Positions 1 to 11,759 of a DNA stretch of 64,000 nucleotides are shown piece by piece. Positions within the stretch are counted from its first letter, which is position 1. Every line of letters begins with the position of its first letter. Position numbers and translations under genes: made by a program. The notes beneath the pieces are model-generated. The model was not told the origin of the DNA, did no database searches, and worked only from the letters and a program-made list of their open reading frames with translations. Origin of the DNA: Lunularia cruciata (lineage: Eukaryota; Streptophyta; Marchantiopsida; Lunulariales; Lunulariaceae); assembly GCA_948567375.1 (NCBI GenBank), contig OX419757.1, positions 12,166,974-12,230,973 of the forward strand. The letters run 5' to 3'.

Positions 1-39
1 GCAAGAAGTCAACATGAAGCTCTCATTGAAAAAAAGCAA

Positions 40-1045
40 AGGAGAGATGACATAGAGCTTGGTGATGAGCAATCAACTCAAAAGAAACAATTGAAGGGAG
101 ATAAACTCCGTCAAGAAGGTTCTCCCCAAAGGCAAGGAGTGGTACCTTCATGGGAGGAGGTCATGGAGGATACCTTATCTTTTGATTATGAAAAATTAGT
201 GAAGGGAATGGGAAGGAGAAGGGTAAACCACCCACTTAAAGGCTTCAAACTAATATTGAAGCAGCTTTTGATCTAAAAGGAATACTAGAAGAGAGAATAC
301 TTAATGCTAAGGTGGATTTTACTCTTTGGGAGATCCTTAGGATTACCAAGAACAAGTTTCATGATTTCATTATAGACATCATCAAGTGCAAGTGGCAATT
401 GACTGGAGAAACCACTCTATCAAATACTTTTGATATTACAGTTACAGAAGAAGAAGAGTTGGAGCTAGCTTGATGTTGTAACAACCGTAAGGTCAAATTT
501 GTAGAGGATGAGGGTGATGATGGTGAGATCTCAAGTCACTATACTAGAGGGCATTAGGCCAGAGTTACCATTGAAACCCTGGTCAAGATTAGCAACATGA
601 TAGGTCCTGTGATTGTCTTATCATTTGTGGATTAAAAATCAACATTGTTTACACAAGGAGCTCTACAAGCGAGAGAAATGACCAATTGATACAGAGCATG
701 GTTGGGTGATAAGGGTAACAAAGAACACCAAGGGAGAGCTCTATGGTGTATATCCAAATGTGGGGGTGAAGGTTGGGGATGTAGTTACCTAACTAAATTT
801 CTTTGTTCAAGAGATGATCTTTGGACAACAGTAGATTACAACGGTGGGATGGAGACCAAAGTCCTTGATGATGGTTCTACCAATGCTTGGGTCAGAATTC
901 AAGATGACAAGAAAATAGTGCAATTTCTCATTGTACCTACAAACCATGAATGCAATCGAGATTACTTGAGGAATGGTTCTCTACCTAAAGTGACGGTGGA
1001 GTTTAAGGATTTCTCCAAGTACCACTATAGGGTGAGAATATAGTG
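40..1045 (+). pseudogene. gypsy-1 gag/protease region (broken)
   Basis: The frame at 91-276 and the frames up to about 600 give short gag-to-protease linker pieces, including ILNAKVDFTLWEILRI-like text near 300. A retropepsin-type region follows at about 560-1043. It ends with METKVLDDGSTNAWVRIQDD and a VQFLIVPTNHECNRDYLR stretch, typical of the segment after the catalytic aspartate in this gypsy clade. The expected catalytic loop (near 620) is disrupted by stops. The protease would process the polyprotein inside virus-like particles. The family call rests on the downstream pol; the gag part by itself is weak. Confidence 0.6.
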
Positions 1046-1899
1046 GTATGTTAGAAAAGGTGCTCTTGCTTTAGAGTGGAAGTATCTTATGTACAAAAGT
1101 GATGAATTTTTCTCAAAGTGGGTTTATTGTGTACACACAACTTGTCAATTTTGCACACATGAGAGTGGAAAGTTGAGCAAGAACAAGAAAAAGAACTAAA
1201 AAGAGTGAGGTTGATTGATGAGGATGACACCATATCAGGGGTCATGTAAATAGAGTGGATGATCCTCTAGGAGAGCTCAAGAGGATAGAGCCTGAGCACA
1301 AACATGAGGATCAAGTGATGGAAATACATTCTAGGGAGCTCCATTCAATGATAGAGTTCTTTTTTGGTTTTGAGGCTAGGGTGGAAACCACATACAAGAG
1401 TGGAGAGAAAGGTCAAGCCTATGGCTAAACCTCTTCCAAATGACTTTGATCAACATGTCCAACTTGCTCAAGAAGCAAAAGAGTTTAAATGATCCAAATC
1501 AAATAGGTCATAAGTTCACTAAAGCTGCACTCAAGTAGTTGACGGTTGGTTCATCAACTTTTCTTCTACCAACGGAGAAGAAAAGATTTCATGAGATGTC
1601 TAGTCAACGTAGGAAAGCTTTCTCTTTTGAGCTTTCTAAAATTAGGTATGTAGATCCAAGTGTTGTGGCTCTAATGATCATCTTTACGGTTCCACATGCA
1701 CCTTGGGACTTGAGACACATTTTGGTACCTAAGGTGTACATGCCAAAACTTATGGATCTCGTGAAGGAGAAAATTTATGCAAAGATCCAAGAGCTATCAT
1801 TTGCACCTTATTCTAATTGCTAGTTTATATTGCCTGAGAAGAATAGAGCTTTGAGGTTCATTTAAAATATAAAACCGGTGAACTGAGTGACAATAAAAA

Positions 1900-2830
1900 A
1901 CACAAAGATAAGGCCAATTGTTGGAGAATTTGTTGAAGCTTTTGCAAGTAGAGCCATATATTCTTTGGGAGATCTATATTTTGGTTATGATCAATTCCAA
2001 CTTTCTGAAGGGAATAGAGACATTAGCACAATAAGGATGCCATTGGGTTGATGAGGATGTGCACATTGCTGCAAGGAGCAACAAATTCTATTGCGCATAT
2101 CATGAACAAAAGAAATAAAGTTCTTAGGGAGCTCATTACATAGAAGACAATGCTTTTTACGGATGATATTCCTATAAAAGGGTGCATAGAGGAAGAAAAA
2201 GATAAAGTTGTGGATTAGGAGGGGTGCCATAATTTTATAATTGATCATATTTCAGATTGTGATCAGATCCTATTGCACCTTGAGGAGGTTCATTTGACCT
2301 TATTGGGTGCTAAATCTAAGTTTGGGGTTGAAGAGGTGGTTATTGTTGGGCATTTATGTGAATGGTTGCAAACTTGATCCAAACAAGGTGGATAAGATTC
2401 AGCATATGAAGGACACATGCAACCCACAAATATAATGATAAGATTTTAGGAGTTGGTTTGTTTTATCATGTGTGGATTGCATACTTTGCCCACATAGTAG
2501 ATCCTCTCTATAGTCTATTACAGAAAGGTCAGAAGTTTAAGTGGGAACAATTGTTGTATTCTCCACCTATACTACAATGGATCAGTTATGAAAACAATAA
2601 ATCTATAATACTCATGGTTGATACTAGTCCTGTAACTATAGATTGGGCGGTAGGGCAAGATGATGAAGATGGGAACCGATATGCTATACATTTTGGGACA
2701 AAGGTGCTGAGCAAACACCAAAGAGACTACACTTAGGTTAAAAAAAAGCTATGGGGAGTGGTTACAACTATAAAGTTAGAGAAAGACTACTTGATTGGTG
2801 CACCAATTACAATGGAAATAATTTTTTTGC
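1900..2830 (+). pseudogene. gypsy-1 reverse transcriptase and RNase H (broken)
   Basis: The RT palm is seen in the frame around 2010-2330: a GATNSIAHIMNK stretch is followed by FTDDIPIKGC at about 2154-2183. The latter is the YxDD-box equivalent, with FTDD holding both metal-binding aspartates. A frameshift leads into 2458-2736, where the RT thumb/connection (FYHVWIAYFAHIVDPLYSLL) runs into RNase H (VDTSPVTIDWAVGQDDEDG, then FGTKVLSKHQRDYT). The stop at 2736-2738 is followed in frame by VKKKLWGVVTTIKLEKDYLIG-like text, so the domain once continued. Several stops make it inactive. Confidence 0.8.
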
Positions 2831-3229
2831 CACTATTAAGTATGATAAAAATTTAGAATACACGGGATATTGTGATACTTAGGTGGATAATATACATCAA
2901 GTCCTTGAATCCTAAGTTTTGACACATAGCATGGAAGGATAATCCAATAGTGGATATGTTATCTTGAGCTGAGTATCAAGATGAGGAGTCAATGATTGAC
3001 AGAACCGAAGCTATTGGCACTACTTTCTTCTCCAAGGCTTAAGTGGAAGAGTATGAGCATCCCAAGTTCTTCATGGGGGAGCTTTATGAAGAAGAATAGC
3101 TAGATATTGGTCCTTACCTTAGCTCCTTGACCAAGCAACCATAATGGAATGACACTTAGTACAAATAACTAAAACAAAAAGCATATAATTACCTTTTGGA
3201 AGGGATTATTTGTGGAAGAAAGTTAAATG

Positions 3230-4316
3230 GAGTGGCGAGCTTCCACAATGGGTTTTGTGCAAGGGGGAGACAAAGAATCTATTGATCAAAGAATTCTATG
3301 AGAGCTTGTGAGCTAGACATAGGGGTATTTATGCAACCTTTTCCAAACTAAAAGAGAGGTATTGGTGGCATAATATGTACAAAAATGTAGTTCAGTTTTT
3401 GTAGATGTGTAAAATGTACCAAATATACTTAGATATTTGACATAGAGATGGATTGCATCTTATCTATCTACTTGTGATGCATTTCAAGTGGGTTGTGGAT
3501 CAGGTTACTATGTTGGTTGAGATATGATAGATGTGGTACTTGGTTTTGGCACGGGAGGATTTGTCTAACCAAGTGGAAAGACAAGCCTTGAGAACCAAAA
3601 CCAATGAGGGAGTTTCATGTTGGAGGATGTGGTTTGTAGATACTATGTGTTGGAAATATTACAATAGATTAAGGAGAGCTAAATAGACAAGAAGCTAAGG
3701 CTTTCTTTGAGAGTTATGGAGTCAAAATGGCTCTTACTATAGCTTACAACCTGAAAGGGAATGCCAAGAGTGAACGGGGTCATCCACCTATTGTGAAAGT
3801 ATGCCAAGGGAGGGTGAAAGAGTGGCCAATGCTCTTACCATTTGCTCCATGGGCAAATTGCACTACTCATAGTTCAATAACCGGCTACATGTTCGTGAGT
3901 TGATACATGGGCAGAATTTGACACTACCAATTGAAGAGCAAATACCCACTTGGAGTAGCCTACCTTGAGAAGATTGCATATCCAGGGAAGAGCTTCTAGC
4001 ACTCAAGATTTGTCAAATGGAGAAAAGGCTAGAGGATGTTGAACTAACAATTGAGAGGCTTAAGAAAGCACACTTTGGAAGTAAGGACAGATTTGACAAA
4101 TGCTTGAGGCCAAGAGATATTCAAGAAGGAGATTGGGTGCTAATCTACAATAGTCTATATAACCAACATATTACTATAAGGAAATTCTCAAAGCATTGGT
4201 CTGGACCTTATGTGGTTGTTAATGTGTTGGATAGTGCTACTTACTCTTTTCAAGAATTAGATGGGAGCAAACTGAAGGTTCCAATTGCAAGAAAGTGCAT
4301 CAAGCTCTTCAAATAA
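3230..4316 (+). pseudogene. gypsy-1 integrase (broken)
   Basis: About 3270-3430 gives the zinc-binding HHCC region (ARHRGIYATFSKLKERYWWH...C). About 3470-3900 gives remnants of the DDE core in shifting frames. The last open stretch, 4017-4316 (99 codons), is the C-terminal part. It has the gypsy GPY-like module: QEGDWVLIYNSLYNQH, FSKHWSGPYVVVNV, a TYSFQELDGSKLKVP segment and a final KCIKLFK before the stop. That module binds DNA in gypsy integrases. No chromodomain follows. Confidence 0.8.
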
Positions 4317-4320
4317 TGAG

Positions 4321-6480
4321 AAGAAACCTGGAAAATCCAGGAAGTTAGCAAAGCAATTGATCTTTTGTAGTTCCAAGATGAAGATCTGTTGCTAGAGTAT
4401 GACCAATCTCACCAATCAAATTAGGAGGTAGTATGGCTGCAACCCAATGTGTGGTCTTATCAGTTGGTGCATAACAAAGGATACAAAGGTTTAGAGGGGG
4501 TGGATGTCATGTTGTGGTTTACATAGCCCATAAAAAAGTAAACTAGTGTGGTTTATTTCCATAAAGATGGAGTAGATTGTATGACTGATCCCATGGTTGA
4601 GCTATTGCCATGTGAGCAATCTATATATATATGTATATGATTGGCCACATGGAATATGATCTTGTCCTTTTTAAGTACTCTTATGTATATAGGTGGTGGA
4701 GAGTTGAGAGGGAGGGGTGTGTTTTAGTTTGAGGAGTCTCAAGCGGGAGGAGGATGTTGGGAGTGAGAGTTGTAGCATAGAGCAAGCATTAGAGCATAGG
4801 AGGAAGAATTTGAGTAGGAGATGTCTCATGCTCCGACTCAAAATCTGCCACTCCCAAGTCATTTTCTCATGAAGCTTCAAATTCTACATTATGACGGCTT
4901 AAGGAACTAGATGATGGCACATTTTGGGGCGGCATTCATGGAATTAGTGATGGGAAACCCAAATCCTGTCATCCTTCCAATGTTTACTTACAAGCGGGTT
5001 TAGGACTTGACAATCTATGTGCTCTTATAGATGAAGAATGACTTAAATTTTTTCATGAGCTTCAAGGTGGACTTGCGGGGTCTATTTGTCAAAAAGTGAA
5101 GAGGCTAAATGACAAAATTGCAAGAGATTGAGTCCCAAGAGGAGAAGTCTAAAGTTTTTGACCATTAATGGAGTAAGGGGAGTGCATTCAATAAGAAAAG
5201 ACTATGGTTGGAGAGAAAAGCTAACACGCTACAATTTGGAGATAAAAATCAAATTATTTGAGCATATTTTGTGTGAGATATAATCAATCAATAAAAGGGG
5301 TAGAACTCATATCCAAGAGCATAAAATAGACAATTTGCAAAGCTTTGTGAGATATTTTTATGATTTTTCAATGGATTTGAATAGAAGACAGAGTGCTTAT
5401 AGTGTTGAGCCCAAGAAATTTTAGATTTTCATCAATCTCAAATTAGATCTGTTCAATTGAGGTTGGATCTCTCAAAAGTGAAGTGTTTGAGATGAGATGC
5501 TTATCATGTTTGAAAGTTTGGTCACTTTTGAAGTTGTGGCTCAAATCACCTTATGAAAATTTCTAATCATTTTTTGGTTAGGGTTTGCATCTCTATCCAA
5601 AAATTTCATGTGAATTATTCAAATAGAGAATTCAAGGTCTTGGATTAAGCAAACTTGGGTCCATAGAGCTCACAAGTTAGCCAAACTTAGGAATTGATCA
5701 ATATCTAGAGTTTGGGGTCCAATTAAGCTATCAAACTCTATAGGGGTTTAGACAAGGGCAAAATCAACTAATGTGAAATGTTTTTTTAGCTTTGGTTCCA
5801 TGGAGAGTGAGAGTTAATGCAACAAGTTTCTATTGAAAATATTATTGTAAGCTCGGTACTACATTTCTATCTTCAATCATAATTGAATATCAATTCTTCT
5901 ATTTTTGTGACTATGATTGAGGATTTAAGGTAGCCAGAGTGCTTGAGGATTAAGTGTATCTCTGATCCAGAAATTTGTGGAAAGTTACCAAGGACCAATA
6001 TCAAACCCTAAATTAAGGGTTTTGAAATTACGGTGGAAATTATAAAAAAGTGGCCAAGTTTGAGAGCTTGTCAAGGGAGTTGTAGTGATCAGACTATGTA
6101 CTTGGGAATATCATTGGAATGGTTATCTCATGCTTTTTATTGAATCCTAGAACACTCAAATTCAAGTCACAAAGAGTAAGTTATATTCATATGAGTTGCA
6201 TAGACTTTTCACGGCTCAAAGACATAGAATTTCTCCACTTGGAGGACAAATTGGCTTGGAAGTTGGAGTACAGATTAGAAGATACTTGGAGTATAGATTA
6301 AAATCAACTTGAGGACATGGTAGGAGGCCTTGAAGCTGATTTCCACCAAAAGCATGGAGAGTTATTGTTGAATTCTTATGGTTGGGTCTTCTCCGTGCTT
6401 TGCACGTCTAGTTAGTTTGGATTGGTGTGCGTGCGTTGTGCTTAGGTTTTTTCTTTCTAAGAGTGCTATGTATTTTTTGT
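4321..6480. other. AT-rich stretch, no gene recognised
   Basis: Only short broken frames are present on both strands. The first few hundred bases may be the decayed 3' end or LTR of gypsy-1. Nothing else can be assigned. Confidence 0.5.
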
Positions 6481-6499
6481 TGTTAATGCTTGAATTGAT

Positions 6500-7590
6500 G
6501 ACCACCAGACCATGATTGCATGGTATATTGACAAGTTAAGTTGTTTTTTACTACCCTATCCGATAGCAAGAATACCAAAAACAAGAGTGGAAGGTTCTGA
6601 CGATTGGGTGACACACATGCTCAGACTAGTAATGACAGATTTACACACAATCTCTAATCCATTAGCTCCACATCTAAGCACCTTGTGTTTTCTTGGAGAG
6701 ACAAAGGCAAAATACAACACCATCATGGAAATCCCTTCACTTTTTGGGAATTCATTGATGAATGAAGAATGAGTTTTTCACATCCAATTGATGGAGATGA
6801 AGTCCAAGTTGCACCACTAGGGCTAGAATGAGTCTGAAAAATTGGATGCAAACTATTGGAGAGTAGATTTTGGTGTAGTCAATGCCTTCAATTTAGGGGA
6901 AACCTCTGGCCACCAAGTGGCTTTGAATTTGGGAATGGTTCCGTCAGGCCTGAAATTCAACTTAAACACCCACTTACATGTTATTATGTGTCTACTAGTA
7001 GGTAAGATGGAGAAAGTCCAAGTGCCATTAGCAACATGGGAATTGAGCTTGTCCTCAATGGCAGCTTGCCATTGTGGAGCTTTTGCCAATCACATTGCCT
7101 GAGAATATGTCAATGGCTCCATCAGAAGACCAGGTGAGATTGCTGCAAAAGCACTCTTCCTAGATGGCTTGCACATCTTGGGTACCAAGACAGACGAGTC
7201 ATTACCCTCTTGTGGGGCATGTAGAGGTGGTACTCCCTTGTTTGCTTGTGTAGACCATTGTGGTTTTGGTGGTGGAGGCTGGACTGGTGAGGGAAAGTGC
7301 TCCTCTTGAAGGTCAGTCAAAGGAGCGGGCCGGTACAGCTGCAGTGGTGAGGAGAGACATTGTTTGCAGAGACTGCTGCCCAGGTCTGTCATAGGTTCCC
7401 TACGTGGCATAATAGCTTGTCTTCCCGTAGGAGTAGAGGGACCTGCTTCAGATGAATGCCAAGGAGACATAACTTCTGCCAAGGGGTGACATAAAGCTGA
7501 GTCTAGAAGCCAGATCAATAATATCTTGGTTAGAGGTGCTATGGAACAGCTGATCTTGAAACATATCCATGCCTTCGGCATTGTCAAACC
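6500..7590 (-). pseudogene. copia RT, N-terminal part only (broken, truncated)
   Basis: After a proline/serine-rich linker (7448-7587 and neighbours) comes EPLTYSQAM and, in a second frame, KAPQWQAAIEDKLNSHVANG. CKWVFKLNFRPDGTI follows at about 6940-6990, the standard start of copia RVT_2 (EP.T+.QA...W..A+..E...L..N.TW...CKWVFK...DG). Weak, heavily mutated similarity continues to about 6500, with CNLDFISIN and KTHSSFIN resembling the D-containing palm strand. The YVDD box is not present because the element is truncated. Confidence 0.75.
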
Positions 7591-7899
7591 CGTCAGTGAT
7601 TGGAAACTCTACATCAACAGAAGATACTCCAAGGGGTGGAGATAGTAGATCCTCACGACCTGGTGGAGTTGCTATAGATACTACTAAATCAGGTGGCTGC
7701 TTAGATAGACGGGAAGACATATGTCTAATGGGAGCAGAAGTAGGAGGTGCTAGAGGACTTGAACTTGTGCAGGATGGAGTGGGGAGAGGTACTACCACTG
7801 AAGGCATAGGGGGCTGTAATGGTGCAGGAACTGCAGGTACATTTGGTGTTGGAGGACAACATCCGCCTGGGGTAGTATAAAAGTACGGATCTGATGGAG

Positions 7900-9037
7900 C
7901 TCTGTGTCTGTCAGTCCTGAGGAAGGCAGTTGGGGGTTGCATTGAGAAGGATCTCCTCTTGGAACACAACATCATGAGACACAAAAACATGTCCGTCTCT
8001 CTTCTGCTGCACCTTGTTACCTTTGCTTTTAGCATCATAGCTGAGCAGCCTGCACTCCAATGATTGCTCATCAAGCTTGCCTGCCGGCTCCTCCTGAATT
8101 TGTGCAAAACATGAAGAGCCAAAAATTGGTAAGTAAGAAATATCAGGCTTACGCCCTGTCCATAACTCAAATGGGGTTTTCCTTTGTGGGATGGCCTTTG
8201 TAGGACATTTGTTATGTAAATAAGTAGCACACATGACAGCTTTGCTCCAATCGGGCTTGGGCAACTTTGCTTCAAAGAGCATGCAATGTGCTACATGGAA
8301 CAAAGTCTTGTTTTTGCATTCAGCAACACCATTTTGCTATGGAGTGTAAGCTGCCACTGAATGCCATGTTGCTCTAGATAGGATCTAAAGTTGCCACTAA
8401 GGTACTTGTCACCTCTGTCTGATCGTAGAACTTTAATCTTCCTCTTGGTTTGATGTTTTGCCCACACATGATATTGCTGAAACACCCCAAAACAGTCACT
8501 CTTATGTTGCAGCAGATGGACAACCGCTTAACAAGAGTAATCATCAATCAGGATCATAAAATACTCAAAACTGGAAAATGTAGGGTGTGCAATCCACACA
8601 CTGAGATCAGAGTGGACGAGTTCCAAAGGTTTAGTTCCTCTAGACATGGCCTGCTTAGGAAGTTTAGTTCAGGTGTGTTTACCCAACAGGCAAGTAGAGC
8701 AAGTGTGATACGAGACTTTGTTAAGGTTAAGCCCCTTGACAGATCCAGTGCTTGTCAGTTGTTTCAATCTCGGGGTGCTGATGTGACCCAAACGGCGGTG
8801 CCAGAGATGGGCATTCTTGTGCTGAACGGTTAATAATGCACATGGAGATGGAAAAATGGACAAGCTTTTGCATGGTACATTAAGACACTTGCTTTTAGCA
8901 GGCTTGCAGTAGTATCCTGTACAAGATCCAACAAATCCAATGAATGTGCAGACCTGTAATCTGGAAATACCATTGAGAGGGAAGTAGGGGAGAAGCCGGT
9001 GCTTGGTCAGGTGAGTCTCAAATTTTGATTGTAGCAA
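7900..9037 (-). pseudogene. copia integrase (broken)
   Basis: 8669-9037 carries the GAG_pre-integrase HHCC zinc domain: HLWHRRLGHISTPRLKQL, then CSTCLLGKH. The catalytic core follows at 8485-8291, with KIKVLRSDRGDKYLSGNFR (second catalytic Asp in RSDRG). A frameshifted part has a QWQLTLHS-type segment leading to the DDE glutamate region. 8303-7911 continues with FEAKLPKPDWSKAVMCATYL, TPFELWTGRKPDISYLPIFG and the chromoviral-like tail VFVSHDVVFQEE. Integrase would insert the cDNA. Three frames are needed to follow it. Confidence 0.88.
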
Positions 9038-9059
9038 GCCACAAGGACTATAATGGGGT

Positions 9060-9730
9060 TGTGGCTGGCTGATACTGGCACTTCTGAATTTTCTTCTAGG
9101 GGGGACACTGTTAGGATGGAGTAACTTTCAAGGTGGAAATGGTCAGGCCATTGGATAGCCTCATTGAGGAGTTTCTGGGTGGTGGCAGTGTCCAGTAAGG
9201 TGAGTTCTCCTTTAAGTTTTGATTTCGGCCTTGACTTGGATGTAGAGAAGGCCGTCCAAAATTTCTTTATGGTTTGAGTGGACTGCAGTTTTGCTGTTCC
9301 GAGTAGGTATAATTTATCATGCAGAGGGCACTCAGGCCATGGCTGAATTGTTTCTGTCAAACAAGATGCAGTTCTTATGTTGTATCATTATTCCGCCTTC
9401 CTTCTGGTCAAGGTTGCTCACAGAGAAGAGATTCTTGTGCAAGGAGGGGAGGTATGAAAATCCTGTAAGTGTCAACCCACCTGCACTGGGGAGGGATACC
9501 TGCACTGTTCCACTTCTGAGTATAGGGAGAGTGGTCTCATCACCCAGGAAAATCTTGTTTCGATTTCTGCTGCTAAAATGTGGGGTTGGTGTAAACAGAA
9601 GAAATTTGCAGATATCAAAAGAGAGATGGTGGGTGGCACCGGTATCAATATACCAGTGTTGATCCTTCTGTTTGGCCAGACAAGGTGCAATCTTTGAACA
9701 AAAAGTGCAGGTACAATAAATGTTTGCATA
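9060..9730 (-). pseudogene. copia aspartic protease (broken)
   Basis: Translation of the - strand around 9665-9620 gives WYIDTGATHHLSFD, the copia retropepsin active site with its catalytic DTG. Downstream, GDETTLPI, SGTVQVSLPSAGGLTLTG and SYLPSLHKNLFSVSNL are the usual later protease motifs (V..G.G.. ... L..VL..P....NLLSV). Stops and frameshifts fall beyond that, in the linker toward integrase (9360-9007). The intact catalytic motif in a broken frame is typical of a moderately old copia copy. Confidence 0.85.
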
Positions 9731-9741
9731 AAAGCTCAGGG

Positions 9742-10032
9742 TTAACTCCTCCTCAGCCTGGTTCTTTTTCTGATCGTCTTTGTTCCGTTGTTGGCTGTGA
9801 AAGCCTCAAAATTATGTGCAAATTTCTTCATGTTGTTCTTCTTAGGATTGTTCTTGCAGTAGGCTGCCCAATGAAACCCTTTTCCACAAATAGGGCACTT
9901 AGATGGAGGTTTGGCCTTTCCTTTGCCTTGATCTTTTCCACTTGTAAAATTCCTGTCAGAGTTTGTAAAAGGGTCTTGTTCTTTTGTTTTTCCAATGTCC
10001 TTTGCCTTTGTTATGGCTGGTAAACAGGGCAC
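9742..10032 (-). pseudogene. copia Gag nucleocapsid zinc knuckle segment
   Basis: A lysine-rich stretch is followed by CPICGKGFHWAAYC, a CX2CX4HX4C zinc knuckle. That knuckle is the nucleic-acid-binding nucleocapsid signature of copia Gag. All four ligands are present. The basic flank (KGKGKAKPPSKCP) fits RNA binding. It lies between gag and protease and is out of frame with the gag start because of frameshifts near 10030-10117. Confidence 0.85.
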
Positions 10033-10117
10033 TGCCTTCGGAGCTTCCTTGTTTCATCTCAGTTTCGTCATGTAGGAGTGAGGTAACGACCTCCTGAAAA
10101 GTAATTGTTCTGGTATT

Positions 10118-10717
10118 TCAGAGTTTTGATGCAGCCTGAAAATTGTGAAAGCATGGAACAGAGCATAGCGTAGTGATAGCTTGTTTCTCGTCGGCTATGT
10201 CAACTCCAGCATTACTTAATTGAACTAGGAGGCTGCAAAATTGGGAGATGTGCTGGGTACCAAACTCGCCCTCCTGCTTCAGGTAAAGGAATTTCTCTTT
10301 TAGGTGCAATTTTCTAAGGACATCCTGAGAGATGTAGGTGTCTTTCAGCCTTTGCCAAATTTCATGGGAAGTCTTGCATTTTAGGACATCGTTGAATATG
10401 TCTCTCAAACAGCTGTCCCAGAGGGCTGCCTCGGCAATGTTATCTCTCTTCGCCCAATCCGTAATTGCCTGATTGAGTGTGTCCACTGTTGTATGTGCTG
10501 AAGGTAACACAGCGCCTGCCGCCAAACCTGCCATTGCAGTTGTGGCAGTTTGGAGTTGAGCAGAAGTGGAAGGCGGTAGCTTGGGGCTGGTGTTGGAGAT
10601 GATTTCCCAATAACCCTCTATGGTTAATTTGTTCTGAGCCTTTGAAGCCCAAGAACTATAGTTAATTCCATCAAATTTCTGCCAGGATGTGGTGTTGATA
10701 AGCTGAGAGGTCGCCAT
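10118..10717 (-). pseudogene. copia gag (UBN2/DUF4219-type), N-terminal 199 codons open
   Basis: The frame starts MATSQLINTTSWQKFDGINY and continues with YSSWASKAQNKLTIEGYWE, the usual plant copia Gag opening (F.G.NY..W...M...L). A central IWQRLKDTYISQDVLRKLHL and an EFGTQHISQFCSLLVQLSNAG stretch match the conserved Gag helices. Gag forms the particle shell. The frame closes at 10118, but coding similarity continues in other frames to the zinc knuckle. The ATG at 10715-10717 sits about 400 nt from the inferred primer-binding site, as expected for a first ORF after the leader. Confidence 0.85.
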
Positions 10718-11125
10718 GGCTTCTGATGGTAATGAGCCTGCTCGTTTGGCAGGGGTGAGTTTTTCTGGACTCTGGTTAACTCTCTACAATTTCTCAATGC
10801 GTGGATTGATACTTTGCTCAGGTCCTAAGAGGTCCGTTTTGACGTTTGATGCTGGTGAGTGGCAAAATTCAAAGGTCTCAGAAAAATAGGTTTCGTCAAT
10901 TACACTTAGCCGGCCGGGAGTGTTGCAGATGTGCTGGCGCTGATCAGGCGCTGGCAAATCAAAGTGTAAAATTGCTGGCTGGGTGGAAGGCGTGAGTTCT
11001 TGGGTGGGAAGGAACCTGCATCCGGGCTCCTTACTGCAGGACTCCTGCAGAAATTAAGAGATAATTTCAGAATTTCCCAGTTCTATTCTGGCTATGGAAT
11101 TTACTAGACATTAGCAAATTCACGA

Positions 11126-11133
11126 TGATACCA
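11126..11133 (-). other. Primer-binding-site-like TGGTATCA of the copia element
   Basis: On the - strand the sequence reads TGGTATCA, the start of the primer site complementary to the 3' end of initiator Met-tRNA in plant copia elements (usually TGGTATCAGAGC). After the first eight bases it diverges. It lies about 400 nt upstream of the gag ATG, so the 5' LTR should end just above 11135. Confidence 0.55.
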
Positions 11134-11135
11134 TA

Positions 11136-11707
11136 TAGGAAAGTTCTGTGCACAGAGGTTGACGGAAGCCTACAATTCATAGGCACAACTGTTTACTTAG
11201 TATTAGAATAGAATGTCTGAGCCTTGTGTCTCGATGTCTTTACATGAGTGCTTGCTCCTGTCATGGAACGCTCAACCGCTACAGGCAGTTATTCTGTGGT
11301 AACTATGGTAACCTAATTCTCAGGTTAGATAGAACTATAGATAAGGCTACAGTTATCATACTTAACCAGTTAACTTATAATCTGGTTCTTACAACGGTTG
11401 CCTACCTTGAGTACTCATTTCCTAAATTATCTGGACCATCTCCTCCTATATGGTGCTCTTGATATCAGTCTTGCACCCATTTTGCATTACTGTTTTGGGT
11501 GGACTCCACTGTGGAGTATGTGACTTGTCAAACTCTATGCTACTGCACAGAGGCAACCAAGCTTGTATTTGCTGCCTAGAAATCAGGTGTAAGTTCTGAA
11601 CTTTAGCCCTTGTATGATTTTCCAGGCGCTGTCATATTAAACTGCACACATACAAATCGCACAGTTCTGGTATTCCGCCTACGCTGTTATACCTGAAACA
11701 CCTAGCC
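11136..11707 (-). repeat. Probable 5' LTR of the copia element (limits inferred)
   Basis: The interval lies immediately upstream of the primer-site-like TGGTATCA and lacks coding sequence. A TGTTTCAGG start on the - strand near 11705 would give an LTR of about 570 bp. No second LTR is present in the window for comparison, because the 3' end of the element is lost, so the outer limit is a guess. Confidence 0.3.
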
Positions 11708-11759
11708 TCGGTGTAGCGAGCGTATGCATGCGCAATACAATCCATGTTTAAATGTGGAT

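Larger units (their letters stand above)
1..4320 (+). mobile_element. Decayed Ty3/gypsy retrotransposon, internal region (gypsy-1)
   Basis: Pol fragments appear in the order protease, RT, RNase H, integrase on the + strand, which is the Ty3/gypsy (Metaviridae) order. Every domain is cut by stops and frameshifts, so the copy is dead. The left end lies outside the window. The right coding end is the stop after CIKLFK at 4316. I could not define either LTR. The sequence after 4316 (to about 4900) may include the 3' LTR, but no paired copy is visible to prove it. Its composition matches the AT-rich surroundings. Confidence 0.85.
6500..11140 (-). mobile_element. Ty1/copia retrotransposon, internal region, truncated in RT
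   Basis: Read on the - strand the order is gag (10717), zinc knuckle (about 9870), protease (about 9650), integrase (9037-7900), then RT (7590 to about 6500). Integrase before RT is the Ty1/copia (Pseudoviridae) hallmark. The element stops inside RT. RNase H and the 3' LTR are missing and are replaced by unrelated AT-rich DNA. Frameshifts and stops show that it is dead, but decay is milder than in the gypsy copies, which suggests a younger insertion. Confidence 0.88.

Noticed and set aside
7569-7880. 103-codon + strand frame rich in Gly
   Set aside because: Antisense shadow of the Pro/Ser-rich integrase-RT linker of the copia element.
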